From NCBI GenBank assembly GCA_030039035.1, contig JASHQQ010000391.1:1-36977 (forward strand): DNA of 36,977 bases, read 5' to 3'. Below are positions 1 to 8,118 of the stretch, piece after piece; the first letter of the stretch is position 1; each line of letters opens with the position of its first letter. The stretch is from Acidobacteriaceae bacterium. GTDB taxonomy: Bacteria; Acidobacteriota; Terriglobia; Terriglobales; Acidobacteriaceae. The notes beneath the pieces were generated by a model, which saw nothing but the letters and a program-made list of their open reading frames with translations, had not been told where the DNA came from and searched no databases. Both the position numbers and the translations under genes were made by a program.

Positions 1-264
1 CTACGACGCTGCTGAACTGACCCCCGGAATCTGTCCATTCCGGAATACGATCTGGACGAAGGAAAGGGGAACGGAAATGAGCTAAAGCAGGCGCAAACAG
101 TGTTCTCCTCCTGCTTCAATAGCTCCCCATGCCCTCGTTACGCAGCTGTCGATTTCAGCAGAAAAGTTCTGAAATCGTCCGCCAGGGCCGACCATTCAAT
201 CCGCCTCCGCACAATCTCCTGTCCCTGAGCTTTGCAACTGGCTGCCGATCCATGAAGCGGGTGC
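1..264. other. Gene-poor left edge
   Basis: I see no convincing gene here. Open frames on both strands are short and of biased composition. A 7-bp inverted repeat (CCGGAAT, 6-base loop, ATTCCGG) lies at about 25-44. An imperfect hairpin with arms near 78-90 and 111-126 has no T-run, so I do not call it a terminator. The stretch runs into the REP-like hairpins that follow. Confidence 0.4.
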
Positions 265-317
265 CCCAGGTCTCGGGTGTTGAGACCTGGGATGGCAGAA
301 TCCCGAAGAGTCGGGAT
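265..317. repeat. REP-like pair of hairpins next to RAYT remnant
   Basis: Two hairpins sit side by side. The first has perfect 10-bp arms CCCAGGTCTC (265-274) and GAGACCTGGG (282-291) with a 7-base loop. The second has 7-bp arms ATCCCGA (300-306) and TCGGGAT (311-317) with a 4-base loop. They lie 24 bp upstream of the start of a degenerate REP-associated tyrosine transposase, the usual arrangement for REP/BIME elements mobilised by RAYTs. Their identity as a genome-wide REP family is inferred; it needs counting in the rest of the genome. Confidence 0.6.
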
Positions 318-340
318 GCTGCGGCGTATCCTTGCCGCAA

Positions 341-587
341 ATGCCGCGCGGCCTTGCCCGATTTCAGCAGACGCGGGAGTTTCACTTCCTCACCTTACAG
401 TTGCTACCGAAGACAGCCGTTTTTGGGGAGCGCCCGGGCCAGGGATCTTTTTGAGTCGGCGCTGGAGCGCATTCGGATTCGCTACAGGTTTGTGGCAGCA
501 GACGACGTCGTCATGCCGGAGCCTGTGCATCTGCTGGTCAGCGATCCATTGTGTACGGCTGAAGATGCTGCGTCTATGTTGGCCTGA
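341..587 (+). pseudogene. REP-associated tyrosine transposase (RAYT) remnant, frameshifted and truncated
   Basis: RAYTs are Y1/HUH-type enzymes that act on REP hairpins. An ATG at 341 opens with MPRGLARFQQTREFHFLT, a typical RAYT N-terminus. The reading then continues one frame over as SCYRRQPFLGSARARDLF and further to MPEPVHLLVSDP. One extra A at about 397 explains the shift: without it the join reads T-F-S-C-Y as in intact relatives. The metal-binding HUH motif, normally PEHVHLL, reads PEPVHLL (His to Pro, codon 522-524). The part carrying the catalytic Tyr is missing: the frame stops at 587 and no homology is visible beyond about 545. The protein would be inactive. The adjacent REP-like hairpins fit this identity. 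Confidence 0.7.
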
Positions 588-811
588 CAGAATTCCACTG
601 AAAGAAAAAATCGCTCGCTGCGCACAAAGTTTGGATCGTTTTTCCGCTTTCTGAGGGTGAGGGAGATCCCCCGTCCCCCGTTTCTTCGCACAGCCGGTAA
701 CTTTGAAAGTGCTCGTCTCGCCGCCCGCCGATGCCCTCGCACGGGGGTAGAGCGGCACGTTCAGCACAGCGCCGGCTTTCTGGAAAGTAACCCGGCCAGG
801 AAGGAGGGCCT

Positions 812-994
812 ATGAGCATTGAAGGAACAAGGTTCTGTGATCTCTGTGGCGAGGCGATATTCCAGGACGATCTCGCCCCGGTCAAGATCGAAAAAGATGG
901 CCATTTCCATCGCTTCCATTTCCACAACAGGCACAGTAATGACTGCCTTGCGCAGGAACTCTCGTTCCTGGAAACCGGGCTGGCAGCGGCATAA
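812..994 (+). CDS. Small Cys/His-rich putative zinc-binding protein
   Basis: A 60-residue protein preceded by a near-perfect Shine-Dalgarno sequence (AAGGAGG at 801-807, 4 bases before the ATG), which makes translation likely. It has a CDLC knuckle at residues 9-12, then a His-rich stretch (GHFHRFHFHNRH) and a later Cys, together suggesting a single zinc site. There is no signal peptide or membrane segment. It stands alone on the plus strand between remnants of mobile and decayed genes, so context gives no function. I do not recognise a named family; a regulatory or nucleic-acid-binding role would be a guess. Confidence 0.6.
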   Translation: MSIEGTRFCDLCGEAIFQDDLAPVKIEKDGHFHRFHFHNRHSNDCLAQELSFLETGLAAA

Positions 995-1533
995 TAGGAC
1001 AGTTCCTGCGTGGTGGATTGCCGACCCGACCTTGTGGCGCCAGGGGAACGAGAGTCGTTTCTTGCCTCTGTTTGGGCATGCGATGAAGCCGGGTTCAACC
1101 TATTGATCCGTGTACTTCGGTATATGACTTTGTACGAGGGTGGCGCGACGGGTCGGATATCGGCACCAATGATCTTTATGCGTTGCGCCTCGAGGGAGTT
1201 AGCGATTCTTCGGATTTCCGTTCCGGAATTCAGGCCGAAATGGGCCCCCGGGGTCGGCGCAAGTGTTTGATGAGAGCAGACTGAGGCGCTCAACAACCGA
1301 TTGTGTCCAAAATAGTCGGCAATACGGAAGTATCATCAAATCTGGTCTCCCCATTTGGTCCGCTTCGATTCCCCTTCGGTGCCATTGAGAGTTGCCCGGA
1401 CAGGAGTCAGGATTTCCGCATGCGAGTCAACCTCAGCACCCGGCCGTCTGGTCCCTCCGCATCCGGGGCAGGAACTGTGCCGCTCACATTGACAATCCGC
1501 CCGGCGTGTGGGCTTCCCGGGGACTATGAGTGC
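995..1533. other. Intergenic stretch without recognisable gene
   Basis: Plus-strand frames at 1010-1270 and 1303-1701 are open, but neither shows a recognisable motif or a good ribosome-binding site, and the second runs antisense to the TIGR03435 fragment. I see no tRNA, hairpin terminator or insertion sequence end. The stretch probably holds decayed sequence continuous with the remnant genes on each side. Confidence 0.35.
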
Positions 1534-2156
1534 TCAACCGATAGCGCGGCCCTGCTGCGCCTGCTCCGGCAACAGACCGATCTGCCGGGTTATGTTCTTG
1601 AGGGGTTTGAAGCCAAGCTCCGCCTCCCTCTCGGTGCGCGTCTGACGGGTGTGGAACTGAGTGACAGTGTCCTTAGCGAAATCGGCTACTTCATCGACTG
1701 ACAAATTGCGCCGGTCTCCTGCTTCCCGCCGGGCAATGCCCGGTTTGGCGGTAATCCACCCCGAACATCCTATGTCCCTCAATTTCGCTCCTTCATCAGT
1801 CAGGCGAAGGAGGATCGATGTGTCGACAGCCGCCACGTCTGCGCTGATCTTCCCTGTTTCAAGCTTCAGCCCGAGTTGTTCCCGAATTGCGCTGAATAGT
1901 GATGATGGGGTGGAATCCGCGGCATCCTCCGAATGCGATGTGGCATCCGGCACGTCAGCATCGCTCATTATGGGGAACGGCGCATCGTCAGGCATCGACG
2001 GCAGATTGAAGTTGCAGTTCCCGGTCGGCCCGGTCTTGTCGACCACGGCGCGACCAGGGACATGGAGGCGAGAAAGCTGGCCAGCAAGGACGATCGTCGG
2101 GATGCTGTCCGCTTCAATGTGGCCCGGCGCCTGCCGGTTGCAGCACTCGTCGCTTC
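1534..2156 (-). pseudogene. 3' fragment of a TIGR03435-family protein
   Basis: The open frame begins just after the TGA shared with the end of the flavoprotein gene and carries the C-terminal signature of the acidobacterial TIGR03435 family: GHIEADSIPTIVLAGQLSR, then VVDKTGPTGNCNFNLP, then SLFSAIREQLGLKLE. Family members are usually 250-400 residues with an N-terminal signal peptide; here everything before the last third is missing. The only usable start is a GTG at 2046 inside the domain. After LGLKLE the family normally ends in about 15 residues, but this frame runs on for about 95 residues of unrelated sequence, so the natural stop is lost too. I read it as a decayed fragment. The family's function is unknown. 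Confidence 0.65.
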
Positions 2157-2158
2157 AG

Positions 2159-3964
2159 TCAGTACACGTCGCGATGGTAGCGATGCGCTTCCTTGAGCCC
2201 TCCAACGTATTCTTCCGCGGCCTGAGCTGACATCGCCCCCTGCTTCTGCACGATGCGGCAGAGGGTTCCATGCACTTCTTTCGCCATCTGCGACGCGTCG
2301 CCGCACACGTATATGCTCGCTCCCTCCTGAAGCCAACTCCAGAACTGCGAAGCCCGCTCCATCATCCGGTCTTGCACGTAGATACTATCGTCGTTGTCTC
2401 GCGAGAATGCGGTATCAAGACGTGACAAATGGCCGTCCAGATGCATGAATTCGAGCTCTTCCCGGTACAGGTAATCGGTGGCCGAGCTGCGCTCGCCAAA
2501 GAAGAGCCAATTCTTGCCCTTGTGCCCCAACACCCGACGCTCATGCAAGAAAGCACGAAACGGGGCAATGCCTGTTCCGGACCCGATCATGATCATCGGA
2601 GTGTCGGGATTGGATGGCAGTCTGAATTTCTTGTTTGGCTGGATGTATATCGGGAGACGGTCGGCAACCGATGTTCGGTCGGCAAAGAATGTGGAGCACA
2701 CACCGCCGCGATCGCGATTGTGGGCCGTGAATCGGACTACCTCGACTGTGGTGTGGATTTGCCCGGCGTGTGCGGCGGGACTGGAGGAAATCGAATAGAG
2801 CCTCGGCGCAAGCTTTGGCAACAACCTGACCAGCTCATCAGGATCGTCAACGACCTCGGGATATTCGATGAGCAGGTCGATGAGCGCTCGATCGCAGACG
2901 TAGGCGTCCAGAGCGGCCTGATGCTCCGGCTTCAGCAGGTCAAGGAGGGGTCCGCAATTGCCGCGACTGGCATATCCCTGAACAATCTTGCGATTCAGCC
3001 TGGTGATTTGACGCTCATGAGCGAGCGCGTCATGGAGTGTCGTAGTGCCTGCCTTCACGCTGGCGACCTGTTCATTGCCGTTGAAGCGCAGTTTTTGCAG
3101 GATCTCCGCAACGAGGTTCAGGTTGTTGGTTGGGATGACTCCGCAAGCGTCTCCGACCTCATAGCAGATTCCTGTGCCCTCGATGGAGAAACCGACATGA
3201 AGCGTGGATTTTGTGGATGTGACATGAGTCAAAGACCGTTTGTCGATCACCGGAGCCAAAAACGGATTGTCGCGCGTGAATGCCATTACGTTATTCGATG
3301 GGGACGGTTTCGGGGTCGCGACAGGATCGGGCGATGAAACCTGCGGCTTTGGTTCAGGCCGCGCCATGGGCGGCTTGCGGAGTTGCAGGAGAGAGTCTTC
3401 ATTCAGGCGCGCAATCATCGCCGTCTTCCATTGCGCAAATGGCTCGTCAAGATCCACGTCGCAATCGACCCGATCCGCCAGCCGGTTGGCTCCCAGCGCA
3501 GCGAGTCTGGCATCGAGATCCTTGCCGAATTTGCAAAAGTGCTCGTAATGCCGGTCGCCCAGCGCAAAGATTGCATAGGAGAGCTTCTCCATGCGCGGGA
3601 AGTGCTCCAGGCAAAGCTGCTCGTAGAAAGGCCCCACGCCGTCGGGAGCATCTCCATTTCCATACGTGCTGGCGAGAATCAGCGCGCAGGATTCCGCCGC
3701 GAGGGCTGCTGGCGTGTACCCCGCAAGCGTTGCAACTGCCGGAGTATGCCCTTGCGCCTTCAGCTCCCTGGCCAGCTTCCGCGCCTGTCCCTCGGCGGTT
3801 CCCGATTGCGACGCATAGAGCACCGCGATGCGTCGCGATGGCTTCGCTTCGATCGCCGCCTGTGGAGCAGAAGAAAACATCCCGGCCAGGAGACCGTTCA
3901 GCCAGGCACGCTGCTCCGCTGTGAACGGGGCATTTTCGGGGACGTAGGGAATAACAGCACTCAT
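2159..3964 (-). CDS. cysJ: CysJ-like NADPH-dependent flavoprotein reductase (sulfite/nitrite reductase flavoprotein subunit)
   Basis: A 601-residue diflavin reductase that would carry electrons from NADPH through FAD and FMN to the haem subunit encoded just upstream. In order: an N-terminal motif FTAEQRAWLNGLLAGMFS (about 14-31); a flavodoxin domain with the FMN phosphate loop ASQSGTAEGQ and STYGNGDAP; a connecting domain; the FAD motif RLYSISSSP; GVCSTFFADR; the NADP site IGSGTGIAPFRAFL; YVCGDASQMAKEV; and the C-terminal aromatic ending HRDVY typical of CysJ. Length matches CysJ. Its ATG overlaps the TGA of the haem protein gene by 4 bases, so the two are translationally coupled. Whether the partner reduces nitrite or sulfite is not settled by this subunit; the ANTAR regulator nearby favours nitrite. 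Confidence 0.93.
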   Translation of the reverse strand: MSAVIPYVPENAPFTAEQRAWLNGLLAGMFSSAPQAAIEAKPSRRIAVLYASQSGTAEGQARKLARELKAQGHTPAVATLAGYTPAALAAESCALILASTYGNGDAPDGVGPFYEQLCLEHFPRMEKLSYAIFALGDRHYEHFCKFGKDLDARLAALGANRLADRVDCDVDLDEPFAQWKTAMIARLNEDSLLQLRKPPMARPEPKPQVSSPDPVATPKPSPSNNVMAFTRDNPFLAPVIDKRSLTHVTSTKSTLHVGFSIEGTGICYEVGDACGVIPTNNLNLVAEILQKLRFNGNEQVASVKAGTTTLHDALAHERQITRLNRKIVQGYASRGNCGPLLDLLKPEHQAALDAYVCDRALIDLLIEYPEVVDDPDELVRLLPKLAPRLYSISSSPAAHAGQIHTTVEVVRFTAHNRDRGGVCSTFFADRTSVADRLPIYIQPNKKFRLPSNPDTPMIMIGSGTGIAPFRAFLHERRVLGHKGKNWLFFGERSSATDYLYREELEFMHLDGHLSRLDTAFSRDNDDSIYVQDRMMERASQFWSWLQEGASIYVCGDASQMAKEVHGTLCRIVQKQGAMSAQAAEEYVGGLKEAHRYHRDVY

Positions 3965-5742
3965 TGCAACAGCTCCTTGACAGCGAGAAGTGATTGCAGT
4001 TCGGGGATGCTGTGCCTGCGGCTAAACTCAAGGAAAGATTCATTCGGGTTGCGCCGCTCCGCGAACATGGCGAAGAGTCTTTCCAGCATCGGAGGCAACT
4101 CACTGTATGCAACAGACGGGATGAGCTCGCGTGCCAACCCCTGGTCGCGGCCGGTTCCACCACCAACGACAACCTGATATCCCTCCTCGCCGTCGACCTT
4201 CGTGCCCAGCAGGCCGATATCGCCCGCGTAATGCTGCGCACAGGAGTGAGGACAGCCCGTCACGTGGAGATTCACCGGCTGGTCGATCTTGAATCTCGCG
4301 TCGAGCAGATTCGCGAGCTCGACTGCATGTGCCTTCGTATCCGTGGCGGAATAGCGGCAGCCGCGATTTCCCGTGCACGCCACAGTCCCGCGCAGGACCG
4401 CGCCCGCGCTGCACTCAAGCCCCGCGGCGCGGAGACATTCGGCGGCGAGATCGACGCGCGCGGAAGGAATGTTCGGAATAATGAGATTCTGCCAAATCGT
4501 GAGGCGCAACTCCCCGCTGCCGAACTGATCGGCGATGTTGGCCAGTGCGCGCATTTGCGTCGCCGGCAGCCGTCCGACCGGAACCGAAACGCCGATGTAG
4601 TGCAATCCTTCCTGTCTCTGCGGGTAGACGCCGATGTGTCCCGCCCGGTCAATTGCGTTCCGTTGCTCGCATTCGTCAGCGGGAATGCTCAGCAACGGGA
4701 AAGCCAGGCGTTTCCCGGTCTCCGAAACGAACCTCTCCTTGCCCCAACTGTCTACCAGGTATTTGAGTCGCGCCTTCTTGCGGTCGGTGCGGTCCCCGTT
4801 GTCGATGAAAACGCGTATCATCGCTGCGGCGACAGCAACTGCCTGTTCCGGATGCAGCAACAAGCCGCAGTCAGAAGCGAATTGCTTGTGCCCGGTGATG
4901 CCGCAGAGCAATACCCGGAAATACAGGCCCGGCGGAACACTGCGCCCTTTACCTGCTTGCACAGCCACGAATCCGATGTCGTTCGTGTCGGCGACCACGC
5001 TGACGGTGCCGCCGCCATCGAAGGCGACATTGAATTTGCGCGGCAGTCCGTAAAGGTCGCGGGAATTCAGGATGTAATGGTGAAGAGCACTGGCGAATGG
5101 ACGAGCATCAATCAGCTCGTTCGGATCGATGCCCGACAGGGGCGATGCGGTAATGTTGCGTATATTATCCGCGCCGGAACCGCGCGAGGTGAGGCCCAGG
5201 GCATGCACCGCGGTTAGAACGCGCACGATGTCTCGCGGCTGCAACTCGCGTATCTGCAGATTGGCACGCGTTGTGATGTCGGCGCCGCCCGCGCCCCACT
5301 TCTCGGCAATGTCGGCCAGGCCCCGAAGCTGGTGTGTCGTTACAGCACTGCCAGGGATGCGCAGCCGGAGCATGAATGAGTCCTGTGCGGGAGCAACGTA
5401 AAACAGACCATGGAATTTGAACCGAAAGACATCTTCTGCTTCGGGCGCGCGATTCTCATCGGCATGAGCGAGAAGTTTGTCCCAGATGTCGAGAGGGTTT
5501 TGCCGGTATTTCCACAGTTCTTCCCGGCAGAGATCCTCGACCGGCGTTCCGTGAAAGGTTTCCTCCACTGGCTCAGCGCGATTGACGGAGCCTGAGGAGG
5601 GGTCATCTGTCAGCAGGCCGGATGCCGTGTGACCGACGAAGGGCCGCGCTCCTCGCTGCATTGTGCCGGCAAAGAAGCCGAGGAGGTACTCCTTCTGTTC
5701 CGCGCTGAATCCCGCCGGATTGTTCGGTGCAGGAGATTCCAT
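3961..5742 (-). CDS. nirA: NirA-family sirohaem/4Fe-4S nitrite or sulfite reductase
   Basis: A 593-residue cytoplasmic reductase for the six-electron reduction of nitrite to ammonia (or sulfite to sulfide). It has the duplicated ferredoxin-like and sirohaem domains of the family. The cluster ligands are visible as CTGNRGC (Cys456, Cys462) and TGCPHSC (Cys497, Cys501), followed by GDIGLLG. Arg-rich substrate-pocket segments such as GADITTRANLQIRELQ are present. Near the N-terminus, FSAEQKEYLLGFFAGTMQ resembles the N-terminal motif of the partner flavoprotein. The start is set by AAAGGA about 9 bases before the ATG. It overlaps the flavoprotein gene by 4 bases and follows the HemD-GAF-ANTAR gene by 247 bases. 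Assignment to nitrite rather than sulfite is inferred from that regulator. Confidence 0.9.
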   Translation of the reverse strand: MESPAPNNPAGFSAEQKEYLLGFFAGTMQRGARPFVGHTASGLLTDDPSSGSVNRAEPVEETFHGTPVEDLCREELWKYRQNPLDIWDKLLAHADENRAPEAEDVFRFKFHGLFYVAPAQDSFMLRLRIPGSAVTTHQLRGLADIAEKWGAGGADITTRANLQIRELQPRDIVRVLTAVHALGLTSRGSGADNIRNITASPLSGIDPNELIDARPFASALHHYILNSRDLYGLPRKFNVAFDGGGTVSVVADTNDIGFVAVQAGKGRSVPPGLYFRVLLCGITGHKQFASDCGLLLHPEQAVAVAAAMIRVFIDNGDRTDRKKARLKYLVDSWGKERFVSETGKRLAFPLLSIPADECEQRNAIDRAGHIGVYPQRQEGLHYIGVSVPVGRLPATQMRALANIADQFGSGELRLTIWQNLIIPNIPSARVDLAAECLRAAGLECSAGAVLRGTVACTGNRGCRYSATDTKAHAVELANLLDARFKIDQPVNLHVTGCPHSCAQHYAGDIGLLGTKVDGEEGYQVVVGGGTGRDQGLARELIPSVAYSELPPMLERLFAMFAERRNPNESFLEFSRRHSIPELQSLLAVKELLQ

Positions 5743-5989
5743 GCCGAATGTCCTTTGCCTGTGCGATACGCATGCGCCGAAATGCGACGCTGATCGCTCA
5801 AGAGACCAGCGGCAACACTATGACTCCTGCCCGTTGCAAGGCATGGCGCAGTCAGTTTTTCAGTTGAAACCCCTGGCACGGCATGGTGCCGGGCAATCAA
5901 GATAGGGAGACGGCCCAGTCTCACCTTAAGAAAGATCCTACGCAAGGTTGCCGTGAAATACAAGCACCGTGTTGATTCGGTTCATTGAA
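5743..5989 (-). promoter_or_regulatory. Leader of the reductase operon, candidate ANTAR antitermination region
   Basis: This 247-base spacer lies between the ANTAR gene and the reductase gene on the same strand. Read on the minus strand it can form several hairpins: GGCAC-CATGCC-GTGCC (about 5875-5890), TGCCT-TGCAAC-GGGCA (about 5827-5842), and GCTGGTC-N8-GATCAGC (about 5790-5811). The first two have six-base loops, the size used by ANTAR target RNAs, but they do not show the usual A at loop position 1 together with G at position 4. I see no clear terminator T-run. ANTAR control here is inferred from the neighbour, not proven by the fold. Confidence 0.35.
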
Positions 5990-7660
5990 CTACTCGGCGG
6001 TCAATGATGGGTCGTCCCCGCTCACTTGACCGGAGAAAGACCATCGATTCTTGCGCAGATCGTCGTTCAGCAGAATGGCCTCGGCGATTTCCCGCATCGA
6101 CTTGCGGCGCTGCCTGCTCTCGCGCTGCATCGCCCTGTAGGCTGTGTCTTCGTCGAGTCCAAAGTCGCGCTGCAAGACTCCCTTGGCTTTTTCGATGTGC
6201 TTCCGGGACTCCAGGCGGTCGGAGAGTTCCAGGTTTTCACTCTCGAGCCGGGCCCGCTCCAATTCGGCTCCGACGAGGTAACCGGCTGCGGTTAGCAGAC
6301 GTACTTCTTGCTCGGTATGGTAGTAAGGCTTGCGATGCTGCAGGTTAATCACGCCGATCAGTTTGCTGCGGCAAAGGATCGGCACGGAAAGAAATGCCTC
6401 GAAGGTGTCCTCCGGCAAGTTCCTGAAGCGTTGGAAACGCGGATCCTTTAGGGCCTTTTCAGGGATGGCGACCGGTTCACGATGCCATCCGACCCACCCG
6501 GTAATGCCCTGGCCGAGCCAGATGCCAAGATGATCGACAAGATCCGAGTGAGGATTCTTCGAAGCGCGCAGAATCAGTTGATCGCCTTCGAGAACGTAGA
6601 CAAAACAGGAATCGCACTGGATCAGGGAGCCGGCAAAGTCCACAATCCGATTCAGTACGGTGTGCAGTGGATCAGACGCCGCCATGCGGCTGCCGATCTC
6701 GTGAAGGAAGTCTACTCCGGAGATGACCGGCCTGGCGGTCCGCGCAGGTGTCGGCTCTTTCGTAAGGAGAGGGCTGATCGGTCCGGCCGGGCCGTCGGGG
6801 ACGTGAAGAGAGGCTGCCGCACGCTTTTGCTTGAGCAGTTTGTCCGCGTTTTCGGCGATCTCCTTGATGAGAAATCCCATTTTCGATTGCGATGGCTCAA
6901 AGTCGGGTACAAGGCGGGACATCGAGAGGCCTTCCGTTGTGCTCGGTCCAATGGAGCCGATCACGGTGGAGCGGAGCCCCTCGTAAAGCGCATCGGTGTA
7001 TCCCATGCGCCCAGCCATCAGGAAGAGATGGGCAATCTGCCCCGCGTTCATGAAAAGCACCACGTCGACATGCCCGTGGGCAAGTGCAATCACTGCCTCC
7101 CGCAACGGTTGAACATCTTCGGGCAACGCCCATTGGTACACCGGAACTCGCGTAATTGAAACGCTTTTTTCCGCAAGAGCGGTAAGAAGCTCGGGGTTGG
7201 ACGTGCCGTATTCCTGTACGGCGATGTTCATTCCGGTCAGGTCCTCTCCGAATTTTTCCTCCATCGCCTGCACCAGCACGCGCCACGTAAACGGCTCGGG
7301 AGCGACAACCGTGACGGGGATTCCGGATTCGCGCAGTGCACTGCATGATTTCGGTCCGCGCGCGGCAATCCTGACCGAGCGCAAAGCAGTGAGAAACCTC
7401 TCGCGATCAATGTGTTCCGAAACTGTCTTGATGAGGGTACGCACGCCGACGCCCGTCGTGAAGATGACCAGGTCGAACGCTCCGGCAATCAGTGCTTCGG
7501 CGAACTCGATTACGAGCCTGTCGGAGCTCACGGGAATTTCCCGCATTGCGGGAGCGGCAAGCGGTTCGCCGCCGTAGGTACGAATCAGCCTGCCAGCTTC
7601 AACTGCGCGGCGCGACTCGAGGCTGAGAACACGGATACCATTGAAGTTTGCGGTCGCCAT
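5990..7660 (-). CDS. Uroporphyrinogen-III synthase (HemD)-GAF-ANTAR fusion
   Basis: A 556-residue protein in three parts. Residues about 1-265 are a HEM4 domain (RVLSLESRRAVEAGRLI; TGVGVRTL; GSIGPSTTEGL), which makes uroporphyrinogen III, the precursor of sirohaem. About 315-470 is a GAF sensor domain (VLNRIVDFAGSLI; GITGWVGWHREPVAI; LSVPILCRSKLIGVINLQH). About 480-535 is an ANTAR RNA-binding domain (IEKAKGVLQRDFGLDEDTAY; MREIAEAILL). ANTAR proteins bind paired hairpins in leader RNA and prevent termination. The gene lies directly upstream of the sirohaem reductase operon, so it probably controls it in response to nitrate/nitrite or a haem intermediate; the ligand is not known. Whether HEM4 remains catalytic cannot be told from sequence alone. 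The start lacks a strong ribosome-binding site. Confidence 0.88.
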   Translation of the reverse strand: MATANFNGIRVLSLESRRAVEAGRLIRTYGGEPLAAPAMREIPVSSDRLVIEFAEALIAGAFDLVIFTTGVGVRTLIKTVSEHIDRERFLTALRSVRIAARGPKSCSALRESGIPVTVVAPEPFTWRVLVQAMEEKFGEDLTGMNIAVQEYGTSNPELLTALAEKSVSITRVPVYQWALPEDVQPLREAVIALAHGHVDVVLFMNAGQIAHLFLMAGRMGYTDALYEGLRSTVIGSIGPSTTEGLSMSRLVPDFEPSQSKMGFLIKEIAENADKLLKQKRAAASLHVPDGPAGPISPLLTKEPTPARTARPVISGVDFLHEIGSRMAASDPLHTVLNRIVDFAGSLIQCDSCFVYVLEGDQLILRASKNPHSDLVDHLGIWLGQGITGWVGWHREPVAIPEKALKDPRFQRFRNLPEDTFEAFLSVPILCRSKLIGVINLQHRKPYYHTEQEVRLLTAAGYLVGAELERARLESENLELSDRLESRKHIEKAKGVLQRDFGLDEDTAYRAMQRESRQRRKSMREIAEAILLNDDLRKNRWSFSGQVSGDDPSLTAE

Positions 7661-8118
7661 CTGGTGACTCGGTAAACGGAAATACGCAACCTGGCCAGGA
7701 ACCTTGCTTCCTCACGCGGAAAACTGCGATGGGGATTCGACAGACGGATATCACTCGGTTCGAGCAACCGATCTCACGGCCTCATTCCATTTTATTCGTG
7801 CAACCATTATGGAACGCGCTACCAGACAGGATCGCTGAAAGGGAATAAGGATCCCATCAAAAAGCTGATGAGACAAGTGCGGTCCTGGTCCACACTGTTG
7901 AGGCGGTTGACTGCGGCTGCCATGTTGCTGACTTCGTGTTTTTCCGGCTGCTGGCAATACCGGCGCGGGTCGCCCTCCGCACAGACGTGGGTCGCCCTCC
8001 GCGGCGCGCCTTTTGGCGGCGAATCCTGAGATTCCGGTCGGCGTTCGCTCCCCGGCACAGGCTGCGGACATCGGCCACCGGAAACTCTGCGCGAAGAGGC
8101 GCAGTTGGCCACTTGCGG
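7661..8118. other. Intergenic region upstream of the HemD-GAF-ANTAR gene
   Basis: It should contain the promoter of the nitrite-reduction operon, since the next gene upstream ends at 8119 on the same strand. A small hairpin TCGGTT-N5-AACCGA lies at 7755-7771, about 95 bases before the start codon, and a 10-bp palindrome CCTGGCCAGG at about 7690-7699. I find no clear -35/-10 pair and no convincing gene; overlapping minus-strand frames at 7751-8189 have no recognisable motif. Confidence 0.35.
7967..8002. repeat. Two direct copies of a 14-base repeat
   Basis: GGGTCGCCCTCCGC occurs at 7967-7980 and again at 7989-8002, a 22-base period, inside the non-coding stretch upstream of the HemD fusion. 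It is too short an array to classify. It could be a dispersed intergenic repeat or a regulator site pair. Confidence 0.5.

Noticed and set aside
574..1296. Minus-strand frame of 240 residues
   Set aside because: Runs antisense to the small gene with the strong ribosome-binding site, and its translation is low in structure.
7755..7771. Possible tRNA T-arm (GGTTCGAGC within a hairpin)
   Set aside because: No cloverleaf or acceptor stem can be drawn around it.
7967..8002. CRISPR-like array
   Set aside because: Only two 14-base copies with an 8-base spacer, and no cas genes.
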